Shown: positions 17,088-25,651 of the stretch, in pieces
Layout of the letters: every line of letters starts with the position of its first letter
How positions within the stretch are numbered: position 1 is the stretch's first letter
Assembly (NCBI RefSeq): GCF_000772935.1
Contig: NZ_JPVR01000079.1
Location: 186,001-250,000 of the forward strand
Origin: Lysinibacillus boronitolerans JCM 21713 = 10a = NBRC 103108
GTDB taxonomy: Bacteria > Bacillota > Bacilli > Bacillales_A > Planococcaceae
Reading direction: 5' to 3'
Length of the DNA: 64,000 nucleotides
The notes under the pieces: generated by a model
Databases searched by the model: none
Seen by the model: the letters and a program-made list of their open reading frames with translations, nothing else
Told to the model about the DNA's origin: nothing
Made by a program: the position numbers and the translations under genes

Positions 17088-18289
17088 TGAAGAATACAAA
17101 TGCTGCACTTAATATACATCAGCAGTTTCCTATGTCTCGAGCTGTAACATTATTGTTCGCAACAGCCTGCGGAATGTCTGTTGCTAATATTTATTTTGCT
17201 CAGCCGCTGCTAGATGAATTATCGAATGATTTTGCTATTGATCAATCAATTATTGGTTTGATTATTACTATCACACAAATTTTCTATGGGCTAGGCTTAC
17301 TTCTTCTAGTACCACTTGGAGATTTACTAAACCAACGACGCTTGATTATTGGACAAATGCTATTATCCACAGTGGCTTTGCTTATAGTCGGTACTGCCTC
17401 CTATGTTGTAGTGCTATTTGCAGGTATGGCCTTAGTTGGTCTACTTGCAGTCGTGACTCAAACCCTTGTTGCGTTCGCTGCAACTATGGCTTCCTCTACA
17501 GAACGAGGTCGTGTCGTAGGCATTGTTACAAGTGGCATTGTCATTGGCATACTACTTGCTCGTACCTTTGCTGGGTTAGTAACTGATCTTGCAGGGTGGC
17601 GTTCTGTCTATTTAGTCTCCGCCGCTTTCATGCTTCTAATGGTTGGTATGTTTTTAAAAGTGTTACCAAGGAGCGAGCGTGAAGTAAAATCACTAACCTA
17701 TTCTCAGCTAATTCAATCCGTGTTCACGCTATTTATTCGAGAGCGAACATTACGCATCCGCTCAATTCTAGCCATGCTAATTTTCGCTGATTTCAGTATT
17801 TTGTGGACACCACTTGTTCTGCCACTTAGTTCACCACCATTGGCTCTATCACACACTGTAATTGGCGCTTTTGGTCTTGTAGGTGTAGCAGGTGCATTAG
17901 CTGCTGCACAAGCGGGAAAAATTGCTGACCAAGGCTATGGACAAAGAACGACAGGCATTGCTTTAACGCTTTTACTTATCTCCTGGATATTTATTAACTA
18001 TTTAGATAGTTCGTTCTTGGCATTAATTATAGGCATTGTGTTACTTGACTTGGCAGTGCAGGCAGTACATGTCACCAATCAGACGATGATTCTTCCATTA
18101 CGTACAGAAGCACGAAGTCGACTGACCGCAGGCTATATGGTGTTCTACTCTATTGGTAGTGCTAGCGGTTCAATCGCTTCAACTCAGATGTATGCACATT
18201 TTGGTTGGGGAGGGGTTTGCTTACTCGGAGCCTCTATTAGTACAATTGCTCTTCTGTTTTGGGCAACAACTAAACGATTTACTAAATAA
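17088..18289 (+). CDS. MFS transporter (DHA1-type efflux)
   Basis: About 400 residues, 12 membrane segments. Conserved pieces: SVANIYFAQPLLDELSNDF near residue 33, VPLGDLLNQRRLIIGQ (MFS motif A) near 80, and GWRSVYLVSAAFML near 170. The GTG at 17088 is eight bases after AAAGGAG; the longer frame from 17033 starts inside the operator region and is unlikely. First gene of a three-gene operon with an LLM flavin oxidoreductase and an esterase under the divergent TetR, a typical xenobiotic-response unit. Substrate unknown. Confidence 0.85.
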
Positions 18290-18313
18290 AAATTAGAATT
18301 GGAGAGATAACAA

Positions 18314-19387
18314 ATGGAAATAGGAATTACTTCTTTCGTAGAAACAAAACCAGACGTTCACAGTGGTGAAGTAATTAGTCATGCACAGCGTTTACGTGAA
18401 GTAGTAGAAGAAATCATTCTTGCAGATCAAGTGGGATTGGATGTCTTTGGCATTGGCGAGCATCATCGAGAAGATTATGCCGCATCCTCTCCCGCAATGG
18501 TACTATCTGCTGCTGCTTCGCAAACGAAAAACATTCGACTCGCAAGTGCAGTAACTGTCCTTTCTTCAGCTGATCCTGTACGTGTCTTTCAGGATTTTGC
18601 CACATTGGATGGACTATCAAATGGACGTGCAGAGATCATGGCAGGTCGTGGTTCCTTTATCGAATCCTTCCCCCTATTTGGCTACGATTTACATGATTAT
18701 GATGAATTATTTGAGGAACATTTAGATTTACTAATCAACATTCGTCAGTCTGAGAAAGTAGTTTGGGAAGGTAAACATCGACCAGCAATCAATCATTTAG
18801 GTGTGTATCCTCGACCGGTTCAACAGTCTCTCCCAATCTGGGTGGCTAGCGGAGGAAATCAACAATCTGCTATGCGTGCTGGCCTATTAGGATTACCCCT
18901 GATGCTAGCAATTATTGGTGGCAGCCCAATGCAATTTGCACCGATTGTACAGTTATATAAAAAGGCAGCGCTTCATGCGGGTCATGATTTATCAAAACTT
19001 CAGATAGGTTCTCATTCAATAGGTTTTGTTGGACCGAATACGGAATGGGCAGCAGACACATTTTTCCCATCAACAATGGCTGGTATGAATAAATTAGGCA
19101 AGGAAAGAGGCTGGCCTTATTATGATCGTTCTAGTTATGATGCTGCAAGAAGCTTTGAAGGAGCATTATATGTTGGTGATCCAGATACAGTTGCTGAAAA
19201 AATTATTCATCTTCGTAAACACGTAGGAATTACACGGTTTATGCTATACGTTCCTTTAAGTACCATGCCACATGATCAAGTCATGCAAGCTATAGAACTA
19301 CTTGGAACAGAAGTTGCCCCCCGTGTACGTGAAGAAGTCGCCAAATGGGAAGCTGAAATGGCTCTAGAAGGAAAGCCATTGTTTTAA
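18314..19387 (+). CDS. LLM class flavin-dependent oxidoreductase
   Basis: 357 residues. Bacterial luciferase-like TIM barrel: VGLDVFGIGEHHREDYAASSPA near residue 38, VTVLSSADPVRVFQDFATLD near 78, and GRAEIMAGRGSFIESF near 103. These flavin monooxygenases or reductases use FMNH2 or F420 analogues. The position between an MFS pump and an esterase in a TetR-controlled operon suggests a role in handling a toxic organic compound; the substrate is unknown. Ribosome site GGAGAG seven bases before ATG. Confidence 0.85.
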   Translation: MEIGITSFVETKPDVHSGEVISHAQRLREVVEEIILADQVGLDVFGIGEHHREDYAASSPAMVLSAAASQTKNIRLASAVTVLSSADPVRVFQDFATLDGLSNGRAEIMAGRGSFIESFPLFGYDLHDYDELFEEHLDLLINIRQSEKVVWEGKHRPAINHLGVYPRPVQQSLPIWVASGGNQQSAMRAGLLGLPLMLAIIGGSPMQFAPIVQLYKKAALHAGHDLSKLQIGSHSIGFVGPNTEWAADTFFPSTMAGMNKLGKERGWPYYDRSSYDAARSFEGALYVGDPDTVAEKIIHLRKHVGITRFMLYVPLSTMPHDQVMQAIELLGTEVAPRVREEVAKWEAEMALEGKPLF

Positions 19388-19416
19388 GATTTCAATATTC
19401 AACAGGAGGAATATAT

Positions 19417-20358
19417 ATGACCATTATTAACCGAATCTTACCAGAATTAAGGCAGGCTTACTCAGAATTTCCTGGCTTTCGATTGGAGGAGGATTTAACT
19501 TGGAGTCGAAGTCTCTTGTCCAATCCACCTTCAAAAAAATCAGAACATGTACTTACGACCAACTGTATGATTCCTAGAGGGGACGGGAACGAAATGCTGG
19601 TTAGAATCTATGAACCAGCTAAACGGAAGCAGGATAAACTTCCAGCTATGCTTTGGATTCACGGAGGTGGCTTTGTCATGGGGCACCCTGATATGGATGA
19701 TGTTTTATGTGAACGCTTTGTTGAGACAGCTAACTGCGTTGTCGTATCCATCGATTACCGACTAGCACCTGAACATCCCTACCCAGCGGCTATTGAAGAT
19801 TGTTATGCTGGATTAGTTTGGATGACTAATGAGAACCAATCACTTGGTATCGATGTCAAACGGGTGGCTATTGCTGGTGCAAGTGGTGGTGGAGGATTAA
19901 CAGCAGCACTTGCATTAATGGCTCGTGATAAAGGAGGACCATCAATCATATTCCAGATGCCACTGTATCCGATGCTTGATAATCGAAATGTAACACCTTC
20001 CAGCTATGAGGTTATTGATGATCATGCAACATGGAGTAGAACAAATAATTTGACTGCTTGGCGTTTGTACTTAGGAGAGGAAAAGGACATCAATGCACTT
20101 TCTCCGTATGCGGTCCCTGCAAGAGCTAAAAACTTAACAGGATTACCGCCAACCTATATATGTATTGGCCAACTTGATTTATTTCTCGATGAAACCATTG
20201 ATTATGTAACACGTCTTGCACAGGCAGGAATTGATGTTGAATTCCATCTTTACCCTGGCAGTTACCATTGTTTTGATGTCTTTGTGCCGGAAGCAAAAGT
20301 AAGTCAGCAGGCTATTCAGAACTATTTAGATGCCATGGCACGTGCACTCAATTTTTGA
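19417..20358 (+). CDS. Alpha/beta hydrolase, hormone-sensitive-lipase family esterase
   Basis: 313 residues. Oxyanion motif HGGGFVMGHPD near residue 80, nucleophile motif GASGGGG near 150 (Ser), acid in GQLDLFLDE near 248, and catalytic His in YPGSYHCFD near 278. These are the marks of bacterial HSL/group IV carboxylesterases, cytosolic enzymes acting on short acyl esters. Last gene of the TetR operon, followed by a strong terminator. Ribosome site AGGAGG seven bases from ATG. Confidence 0.88.
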   Translation: MTIINRILPELRQAYSEFPGFRLEEDLTWSRSLLSNPPSKKSEHVLTTNCMIPRGDGNEMLVRIYEPAKRKQDKLPAMLWIHGGGFVMGHPDMDDVLCERFVETANCVVVSIDYRLAPEHPYPAAIEDCYAGLVWMTNENQSLGIDVKRVAIAGASGGGGLTAALALMARDKGGPSIIFQMPLYPMLDNRNVTPSSYEVIDDHATWSRTNNLTAWRLYLGEEKDINALSPYAVPARAKNLTGLPPTYICIGQLDLFLDETIDYVTRLAQAGIDVEFHLYPGSYHCFDVFVPEAKVSQQAIQNYLDAMARALNF

Positions 20359-20387
20359 TTAGCACTTCACCTTCTATAAAGATAAAT

Positions 20388-20425
20388 AATGCGAAAATGT
20401 TGGCTATCAACATTTTCGCATTCTT
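20388..20425. terminator. Bidirectional terminator
   Basis: Perfect 15-bp stem AATGCGAAAATGTTG / CAACATTTTCGCATT, T-rich beyond, between convergent operons. Confidence 0.88.
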
Positions 20426-20497
20426 CGTAAATCTATTGTGAACGTTCTATCTCATAAATCCCGCCAACTTTAGCTTAGTTTGATCCTGCAAACCCGC

Positions 20498-21436
20498 TTA
20501 ATCAAGCTCACGTACTTTAATCGGAATTAATGCTCTTTCTAATTGTTCACGATGCTGCTCGTATTGAGGTGGCAACATTAATTGGCTACCCATTGTCTCT
20601 GGTGTCTCGTCATGAGCAAATCCAGGAGGATCTGTAGCGATTTCAAATAAGATTTCGCCAGGTTCACGGAAATAAATCGCATTAAAATAATTACGATCTT
20701 TTACTTCTGTTACATGTTGTCCATGATTCATCACATACTCTTGCCATTCTAAATGATCTGTTTTATCTTGGGCTCTCCACGCAATATGATGCACAGTTCC
20801 TACACCCATTTGGCCACGTTGACCTGCAACTATTTTTAAATCCACTGTATTGCCGATCTCTGCACTAGAAGTAAAACGCGTATAGTCACCTTCCGTTGCT
20901 ACCTTTTCAAGACCCATTACTTCTGTTAAAACTTTGGCAGTTTCTTCAGGGTGACTTGAGAATAGTGTAGCTCCACCAAAACCTTTAATGGCAACTTCAG
21001 GTGTTACTTCACCAAATGACCATTCATTTACTTCACCTTCCGTACGTGCAACGAGTTCAATATGCAAACCATGCGGATCATCAAATTGAATGACTTGCTC
21101 ACCAAAACGTTCAGCTTTTTGAAAAGGAATCGAGAATTTCGCTAAGCGATTAACCCAAAATGGCAGTGCCCCTTCTGGTACAACATACGTTGTAACGCCA
21201 ACCTGACCATCACCAATACGTCCTTGATAAGCATTAGCCCATGGGAAGAAGGTGATGATTGTTCCTGGTTTTCCACCTTTGTCACCGAAATATAAATGAT
21301 ATGTGCCCGGATCATCAAAGTTTACTGTTTGCTTTACTAAACGTAAACCTAATACTCCTGCATAAAAATCAATATTCTCTTGTGGATGTCCTACGATCGC
21401 TGTGATATGGTGTATACCTGCTGTATGTTTTTTCAT
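20498..21436 (-). CDS. mhqO: Ring-cleaving dioxygenase (MhqA/MhqO type glyoxalase-fold)
   Basis: 312 residues made of two vicinal-oxygen-chelate modules. Metal ligands are visible: GIHHITAIVGHPQ near residue 6 (His), GTVHHIAWRAQD near 216 (His), and EPGEILFEIATDPPGF near 264 (Glu). It matches the hydroquinone-specific extradiol dioxygenases of the MhqO/MhqA/YdfO group, which open rings of quinone-derived diols. ATG 21436 has AAAGGG nine bases upstream; the ATG at 21454 lacks a site. It lies downstream of an FMN reductase whose promoter has an MhqR-box, so the pair probably forms a quinone-stress operon. Symbol by family resemblance. Confidence 0.82.
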   Translation of the reverse strand: MKKHTAGIHHITAIVGHPQENIDFYAGVLGLRLVKQTVNFDDPGTYHLYFGDKGGKPGTIITFFPWANAYQGRIGDGQVGVTTYVVPEGALPFWVNRLAKFSIPFQKAERFGEQVIQFDDPHGLHIELVARTEGEVNEWSFGEVTPEVAIKGFGGATLFSSHPEETAKVLTEVMGLEKVATEGDYTRFTSSAEIGNTVDLKIVAGQRGQMGVGTVHHIAWRAQDKTDHLEWQEYVMNHGQHVTEVKDRNYFNAIYFREPGEILFEIATDPPGFAHDETPETMGSQLMLPPQYEQHREQLERALIPIKVRELD

Positions 21437-21510
21437 GTTAACAAGCCCTTTCATGACTTTTTTCTCACCTATACTGTGCCCAATTTATCCCTACCTCAAT
21501 CTGTAAAAGC

Positions 21511-22053
21511 TTAGCGAATTGTATATAACGCTTTAGACCACGGGATCAATTGGTCTAACATTTGGTTTACTGAATCTATTTGTACTTCTTTTGGTTTAAA
21601 TTCTGTGCCATTTTCAAAATCTGTGAATAATGATAGTGCTGGGTGAACACGCACATCTGCGATTAAAAGCTCTCCCATAATTCCGCGTAAATGTTCTGCT
21701 GCACGAGCACCACCAACAGAACCATAAGATACGATTCCAGCTGCTTTGTTATTCCATTCAACACGTAAGTAGTCTAGTGCATTTTTTAATGCCCCTGTAA
21801 TAGAGTGATTGTATTCTTGTACGATGAATACAAAACCATCTTGTTTAGCAATAATTTCTGACCAACCTTGTGCTCCTGAAGCATCCTGTCCTGGCTCACC
21901 CAATAATGGTAATTTATAATCAGCAATATCAATCACTGTATAATTGGCATCTCCGCGTTGATCTGCAATTTCCTTTACCCACTGTGCTACTTGAGGGCTT
22001 ACACGACCCTCACGAGTTGATCCAATAATAATACCGATATTTAATTCTGCCAT
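21511..22053 (-). CDS. NADPH-dependent FMN reductase / azoreductase-like quinone reductase
   Basis: 180 residues from ATG 22053. Flavodoxin-like FMN loop GIIIGSTREGRVSPQVAQW, then FVIVQEYNHSITGALKNALD near residue 80 (E-Y-N motif) and GSVGGARAAEHLR near 110, typical of the YhdA/Azr family, which performs two-electron reduction of quinones and azo dyes. There are two in-frame starts, each with its own excellent ribosome site: ATG 22053 (GAGGAGG) and ATG 22104 (AGGAGG), the latter adding a basic 17-residue leader. I chose the one that fits the family. An MhqR-type box lies upstream. Confidence 0.82.
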   Translation of the reverse strand: MAELNIGIIIGSTREGRVSPQVAQWVKEIADQRGDANYTVIDIADYKLPLLGEPGQDASGAQGWSEIIAKQDGFVFIVQEYNHSITGALKNALDYLRVEWNNKAAGIVSYGSVGGARAAEHLRGIMGELLIADVRVHPALSLFTDFENGTEFKPKEVQIDSVNQMLDQLIPWSKALYTIR

Positions 22054-22143
22054 TGTTTGTTCCTCCTCTTTTTTTGTACGAAAGAATTTATTAAAAAACC
22101 CCATAATTATACCTCCTGACGAAGCTAAAGGTTCGAATTCGTT

Positions 22144-22176
22144 TATCTTGAATTTATTTATCTTGAATTCGAGATA
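22144..22176 (-). promoter_or_regulatory. MhqR-type operator
   Basis: TATCTTGAATTCGAGATA (22159-22176) is a near-perfect dyad and fits the MhqR consensus (TATCTCGAATTCGAGATA, as I recall it). A second half site TATCTTGAATT lies at 22144-22154. No mhqR-like marR gene adjoins, so the repressor would act from elsewhere. Confidence 0.7.
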
Positions 22177-22227
22177 ATAATAGCACGAAATTTTTATAAA
22201 CGTCAACAACTTTGTTTTTAAATTTAA

Positions 22228-22257
22228 AAAGGCAGAGAAAATTAATTCTCTGCCTTT
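22228..22257 (-). terminator. Terminator overlapping yunG stop
   Basis: Perfect stem AAAGGCAGAGAA / TTCTCTGCCTTT. Its 5' arm lies inside the last codons of the YunG gene. Confidence 0.78.
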
Positions 22258-22586
22258 CCTAAATGCATATAAACTTGTGATTTTAAATAACGATATTGAC
22301 CGTCATTAGTATCTTGAAAAGCCTCTTCTCTATTTGAATCAATGTCTTGGTAGTCGATTAGGTATGGAAATTGTTCCTCGGAGAAATCCTTTCGTTCTCC
22401 ATTAATAATATTATAAAAGTGCCAGCCTTCCTCAAGAAATGTCTTTCTAATTTCTCCTCCAAGAATATCCTGCACAACTAATGAAGTGACGCCACATTGT
22501 CCTTTTGCAGGGTTGTCCACACTCCATTTAGAACTTGATTGAATGGACCATGATTTTCTTAAGGCGTTTAATACGTCTTTTTCCAT
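22242..22586 (-). CDS. yunG: YunG family protein
   Basis: 114 residues from ATG 22586, which is seven bases after GAGAGGAG; the longer frame from 22625 would overlap the upstream gene. The family signature is plain: LRKSWSIQSSSKWSVDNPAKG followed by QCGVTSLVVQDILGGEI, with an invariant Cys. YunG of B. subtilis has no firm biochemical role; the Cys-containing stretch is reminiscent of papain-like folds. Last of a Lrp/AsnC-GNAT-YunG operon. Confidence 0.85.
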   Translation of the reverse strand: MEKDVLNALRKSWSIQSSSKWSVDNPAKGQCGVTSLVVQDILGGEIRKTFLEEGWHFYNIINGERKDFSEEQFPYLIDYQDIDSNREEAFQDTNDGQYRYLKSQVYMHLGKAEN

Positions 22587-22608
22587 GCTGTAACTCCTCT
22601 CAAATACT

Positions 22609-23133
22609 TTAAAATGAGACTTCATCTATTTTTATTGGTGTCGACTTTCCTACTACCCAATCATCTTTAATGGCACCATAGACAATACTATCTGTCACGG
22701 TACCATCCCCATTTTCCCAAGCATTTCTTAAATACCCTTCCTTCACAAAGCCAGCTTTACTAAAGCATTTTCGCATTCCTATATTATCAACTCTTGTGTA
22801 GCCTTCAATACGAATTTTCTTTCTTTCGGCAAACAGATATTCTTGTAGCCAATGAAGTGCTTTGACACCATATCCTTTGCCTCGATAATTTGCATCTAAA
22901 CGGAGATCAAAAAGAGGGATCGTATCGTTTATATCATGAATAAAAATAACTCCAACTCTATCTCCATCTTCAAGTATCCAATGTGTTTCACGATTGTTCT
23001 GATAGTATCCTTCGGCATATGCAGCTCGAATAGCCTCTTCTTTTAAGTAGGAATTCGTGTGATACAACCATCTATTTTGCGTTAATAAATGAACTAAATC
23101 ATCAATTTCTTCTTCAAATAATTTGATTTCCAT
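22609..23133 (-). CDS. GNAT N-acetyltransferase (RimJ/RimL type)
   Basis: 174 residues. RimJ-like GNAT features: WILEDGDRVGVIFIHDIND near 51, acetyl-CoA loop ANYRGKGYGVKALHWL near 81, and GYTRVDNIGMRKCFSKAGFVKEG near 112. Target amine unknown. It lies 16 bases after the Lrp-like regulator and 22 bases before yunG, on one strand. Confidence 0.85.
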   Translation of the reverse strand: MEIKLFEEEIDDLVHLLTQNRWLYHTNSYLKEEAIRAAYAEGYYQNNRETHWILEDGDRVGVIFIHDINDTIPLFDLRLDANYRGKGYGVKALHWLQEYLFAERKKIRIEGYTRVDNIGMRKCFSKAGFVKEGYLRNAWENGDGTVTDSIVYGAIKDDWVVGKSTPIKIDEVSF

Positions 23134-23149
23134 ACATATCTCCTTTCAT

Positions 23150-23569
23150 CTAAACGTCCTCACATATATCTGAAAAAATAAAATTAGTTTTTGTATGTGC
23201 ATATGGCTGTAATGCATCAATAAACTGCTCTACATCAGGAAAAGATTGAAAATGCCCCTTTAATAAAAAACATGACTCACCTGAAATGCGATAACAGAAG
23301 TCTATATTTGTATAAACCTTCAGATGTTCTTTAAAGTCTGCATAGCGGTTATTTTTGATTGTCGCCTCAACAATCGCTTCAATTGGATAACCCAATGCTT
23401 TTTTATTAATAGCCAACGTATATCTCTTAATGACCTTCTGTTCCTCTAATTGTCTTATTCTTTCACGAACTGCTGGTGCAGATAAGTGAACCCTTCTTCC
23501 TAGCTCGCTCATAGAAATTCGACTATCTGCCTTTAATTCTTTTAGTATCATTTCATTAATGAAATCCAT
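23150..23569 (-). CDS. Lrp/AsnC family regulator
   Basis: 139 residues. HTH in residues 1-60 (LKADSRISMSELGRRVHLSAP, then VRERIRQLEEQKVIKRYT), followed by the RAM effector domain with YCDF-like FCYRISGESCFLLKG near 98. Lrp/AsnC proteins bind amino acids and act as octameric local or global regulators. First in an operon with a GNAT and yunG, and divergent from the AhpD-like gene, either of which could be its target. Confidence 0.88.
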   Translation of the reverse strand: MDFINEMILKELKADSRISMSELGRRVHLSAPAVRERIRQLEEQKVIKRYTLAINKKALGYPIEAIVEATIKNNRYADFKEHLKVYTNIDFCYRISGESCFLLKGHFQSFPDVEQFIDALQPYAHTKTNFIFSDICEDV

Positions 23570-23678
23570 CGTGTAGATATCCCTTCTTTTTGAAAGAAAA
23601 ACATCGTATTTTCCTTCGAATTACTATGTTAACCTCGTTATTAACATTTTACACTATTAATAGAAGGAGGAATGACTG

Positions 23679-24083
23679 ATGACACTTATTCAATTACATA
23701 ACAAGGGCTTAACACCCTTTCAACAATTATTAGGCTACAACGAGGGAATTCAGCTTCACTGGCAGCAGTTAGGGGACGTACTAGAAAAAGAGGGGCATCT
23801 ATCTGCTCCATTAAAAGAAGAAGTTCGAAAAACATTAGCTCAAAAAAACGGATGTCAGTATTGTCAGGCTAAAGGCAAGCCCAATCCTCAGGACTATGAT
23901 GAGAAAACAGCAGTATGTACAGGTTTTGCAGAAGCATTCCTGGCTACCAAAGGGCACACTGCCCCAAATATCACAGCTGTATTAAAGGACTATTTAACAG
24001 AAGCAGAGATTAGTGAGCTACTAGCATTTATTTGCTTCACGACAGCACAGCAATATTTTGGCGCACTCATGCAATTAACATAA
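23679..24083 (+). CDS. Carboxymuconolactone decarboxylase/AhpD-like protein
   Basis: 134 residues, helical. It carries a CxxC pair in KNGCQYCQAKGKP near residue 66, as in the CMD/AhpD family, but lacks the usual downstream HxxxA pattern in canonical form. Family members include alkylhydroperoxidase disulfide reductases. Role here unknown. Strong AGGAGG eight bases before ATG; ends at a 16-bp perfect terminator. Confidence 0.7.
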   Translation: MTLIQLHNKGLTPFQQLLGYNEGIQLHWQQLGDVLEKEGHLSAPLKEEVRKTLAQKNGCQYCQAKGKPNPQDYDEKTAVCTGFAEAFLATKGHTAPNITAVLKDYLTEAEISELLAFICFTTAQQYFGALMQLT

Positions 24084-24117
24084 TAAGAAGCTAGGGGAGA
24101 ACCCCTAGCTTCTTATT
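24082..24117. terminator. Bidirectional terminator
   Basis: Perfect 16-bp stem AATAAGAAGCTAGGGG / CCCCTAGCTTCTTATT with a 4-base loop. Confidence 0.9.
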
Positions 24118-24135
24118 CAGCATGCTTCCTTTTAA

Positions 24136-24543
24136 TTAAATTTTATTAGCTATATCTACAATAAATTTCTTACTAAGCTCTTCTTTCATATTATTTTCAG
24201 CATCCACCATCACTTGTTCAATGAGACAGCCTTGATGATGGAAGGAATCATCATGTTCAGAGGAACAACTAAATAATGAGGTTTGTCCCTCAATCGCACA
24301 TATCACATCTAAAAACGATATTTCTTGGGAGCGCTTAGAAATACGATAACCACCGTTGACACCTGGATTCGACTCAATTAAACCTGCCTTCACAAGCTTA
24401 GTTAATATTTTGGAAAGATAGGTTGGTGATAATTTTTGCATTTCTGCTAAAGCCTCTACACTCATTGATTTCCCTTTAGGATTGAGTGTTAAAAATACCA
24501 TTGTATGTAAAGCATAATTTGTTGCTTTTGAATACTTCATCAT
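24136..24543 (-). CDS. Rrf2 family regulator
   Basis: 135 residues. Winged HTH with the Rrf2 pattern (SKATNYALHTMVFL, then MQKLSPTYLSKILTKLVKAGL and GVNGGYRISK), followed by LFSCSSEHDDS and HHQGCLIEQV, which supply two conserved Cys and His residues. In NsrR-like members such Cys bind an Fe-S cluster; only two of the usual three Cys are visible here, so cluster binding is uncertain. Target unknown. Confidence 0.85.
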   Translation of the reverse strand: MMKYSKATNYALHTMVFLTLNPKGKSMSVEALAEMQKLSPTYLSKILTKLVKAGLIESNPGVNGGYRISKRSQEISFLDVICAIEGQTSLFSCSSEHDDSFHHQGCLIEQVMVDAENNMKEELSKKFIVDIANKI

Positions 24544-24608
24544 TCATCACCCTTCATTCAGGACCTTTATTATCTGCAATTAAAACACATTCTATCATAG
24601 TTAAAGAA

Positions 24609-24639
24609 AAAAGCATGTTTTGTATGAAAACACGCTTTT
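24609..24639 (-). terminator. Terminator of cupin gene
   Basis: Stem AAAAGCaTGTTTT / GAAAACAcGCTTTT with one mismatch and a T-rich minus-strand tail. Confidence 0.75.
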
Positions 24640-24647
24640 AAGATCTC

Positions 24648-25175
24648 TTAGTCATGCTGTCCATAACCCGCTTCTTCAGCCATAGCATCAGCCTTTGTTA
24701 CATGAACAGTCCCAAATGGATGATTTGGTGGCGCATAAATTGTGTAAAGCTTCAGTGGTTTATCCCCTGTATTCGTAACATTATGCCATGTTCCTGCTGG
24801 TACCATAATAGCCGTATCTTCTGCGACATGTCTCTGATAGTTTAAATAATCTCTAGTTGGCCCCATTTGCGTTAATCCATGCCCCTCTTCAATACAAATG
24901 AATTGGTCCACATGTGGGTGTACTTCTAAACCAATATCTTCTCCGACATTAAGACTCATCACCGTTACTTGTAAGTTTGACCCTGTCCACAGTGCTGTAC
25001 GATAATTTTTATTGCGCTTTGTAGCCTCTTCAATGTCGATAACAAATGGTCTTGGTCCAAAATCATTCTGGGTATTACTTCTTGGTGCTTGTTCTACCTG
25101 ATTTGGATAAGCCCAATAAACAGGTTGATAGCCGTAATGATACGATTGATAATTACCGTAATAAGGGTGGTACAT
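24648..25175 (-). CDS. Cupin-domain protein with Tyr-rich N-terminus, probable spore coat protein
   Basis: 175 residues. The first 25 are Tyr/Gln/His-rich (YHPYYGNYQSYHYGYQPVYW), like coat proteins. Residues about 65-155 are a cupin barrel with metal ligands in GLEVHPHVDQFICIEEG (His, His, Glu) and PAGTWHNVTNTG (His). It resembles mannose-6-phosphate-isomerase-like cupins of Bacillales spores. A perfect sigma-K-type promoter lies upstream, so mother-cell expression and a coat location are likely; enzymatic activity is unproven. Confidence 0.75.
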   Translation of the reverse strand: MYHPYYGNYQSYHYGYQPVYWAYPNQVEQAPRSNTQNDFGPRPFVIDIEEATKRNKNYRTALWTGSNLQVTVMSLNVGEDIGLEVHPHVDQFICIEEGHGLTQMGPTRDYLNYQRHVAEDTAIMVPAGTWHNVTNTGDKPLKLYTIYAPPNHPFGTVHVTKADAMAEEAGYGQHD

Positions 25176-25205
25176 TTATCTCAATCCTCTCATGCATGAT
25201 AACGC

Positions 25206-25233
25206 TATAGTATGCAGTTGAATGAAAGAAGGT
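25206..25233 (-). promoter_or_regulatory. Sigma-K type promoter
   Basis: On the minus strand: ACC, 16-bp spacer, CATACTATA. Exact fit to the sigma-K consensus, ending about 30 bases before the cupin start. Confidence 0.7.
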
Positions 25234-25280
25234 ACTCACATGTAGTTTGACTTAATTGAGTAATATTTATATATAGACTG

Positions 25281-25610
25281 GAAATAGGTATCCTGTTTGC
25301 TACATTAGCAGAAAAGCTTGCAGGCACTACTGCGATTAAATAGTTTTCTGGACACGGTGTTGAAGATGATTGGATTGTAGAAGTTGAAGCAGAATTAGGA
25401 TTCGAATTACCACCATCCTATTGCTGGTGGTTAAAAAATTATGATAATGGGCAGCTGAATGATGGATCTATTCTCTCGATCGGTCAACCAGCATACAGAG
25501 CCATTAATGATCATGGTATTCTCTCTATCCATCGTCTTAACTACTTAATGAATGACATGATCTATGAATGGGCCTCTTCTTTCTCAGAATTTCTTAAAAA
25601 AACTGATTGA
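25281..25610 (+). pseudogene. SMI1/KNR4 family remnant
   Basis: One frame reads LAEKLAGTTAIK, an in-frame TAG at 25341, then DDWIVEVEAELGFELPPSYC and WWLKNYDNG, the unmistakable SUKH core, and ends in EWASSFSEFLKKTD, a typical C-terminus. The middle of the domain (about 40 to 50 residues) is missing and there is no start codon with a ribosome site. So: nonsense mutation plus internal deletion. It shares its family with the intact gene at 8211. Confidence 0.75.
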
Positions 25611-25651
25611 GGAGCGTAGTCAATAGTATGAGCTGTCTTATCTAAGGACAC

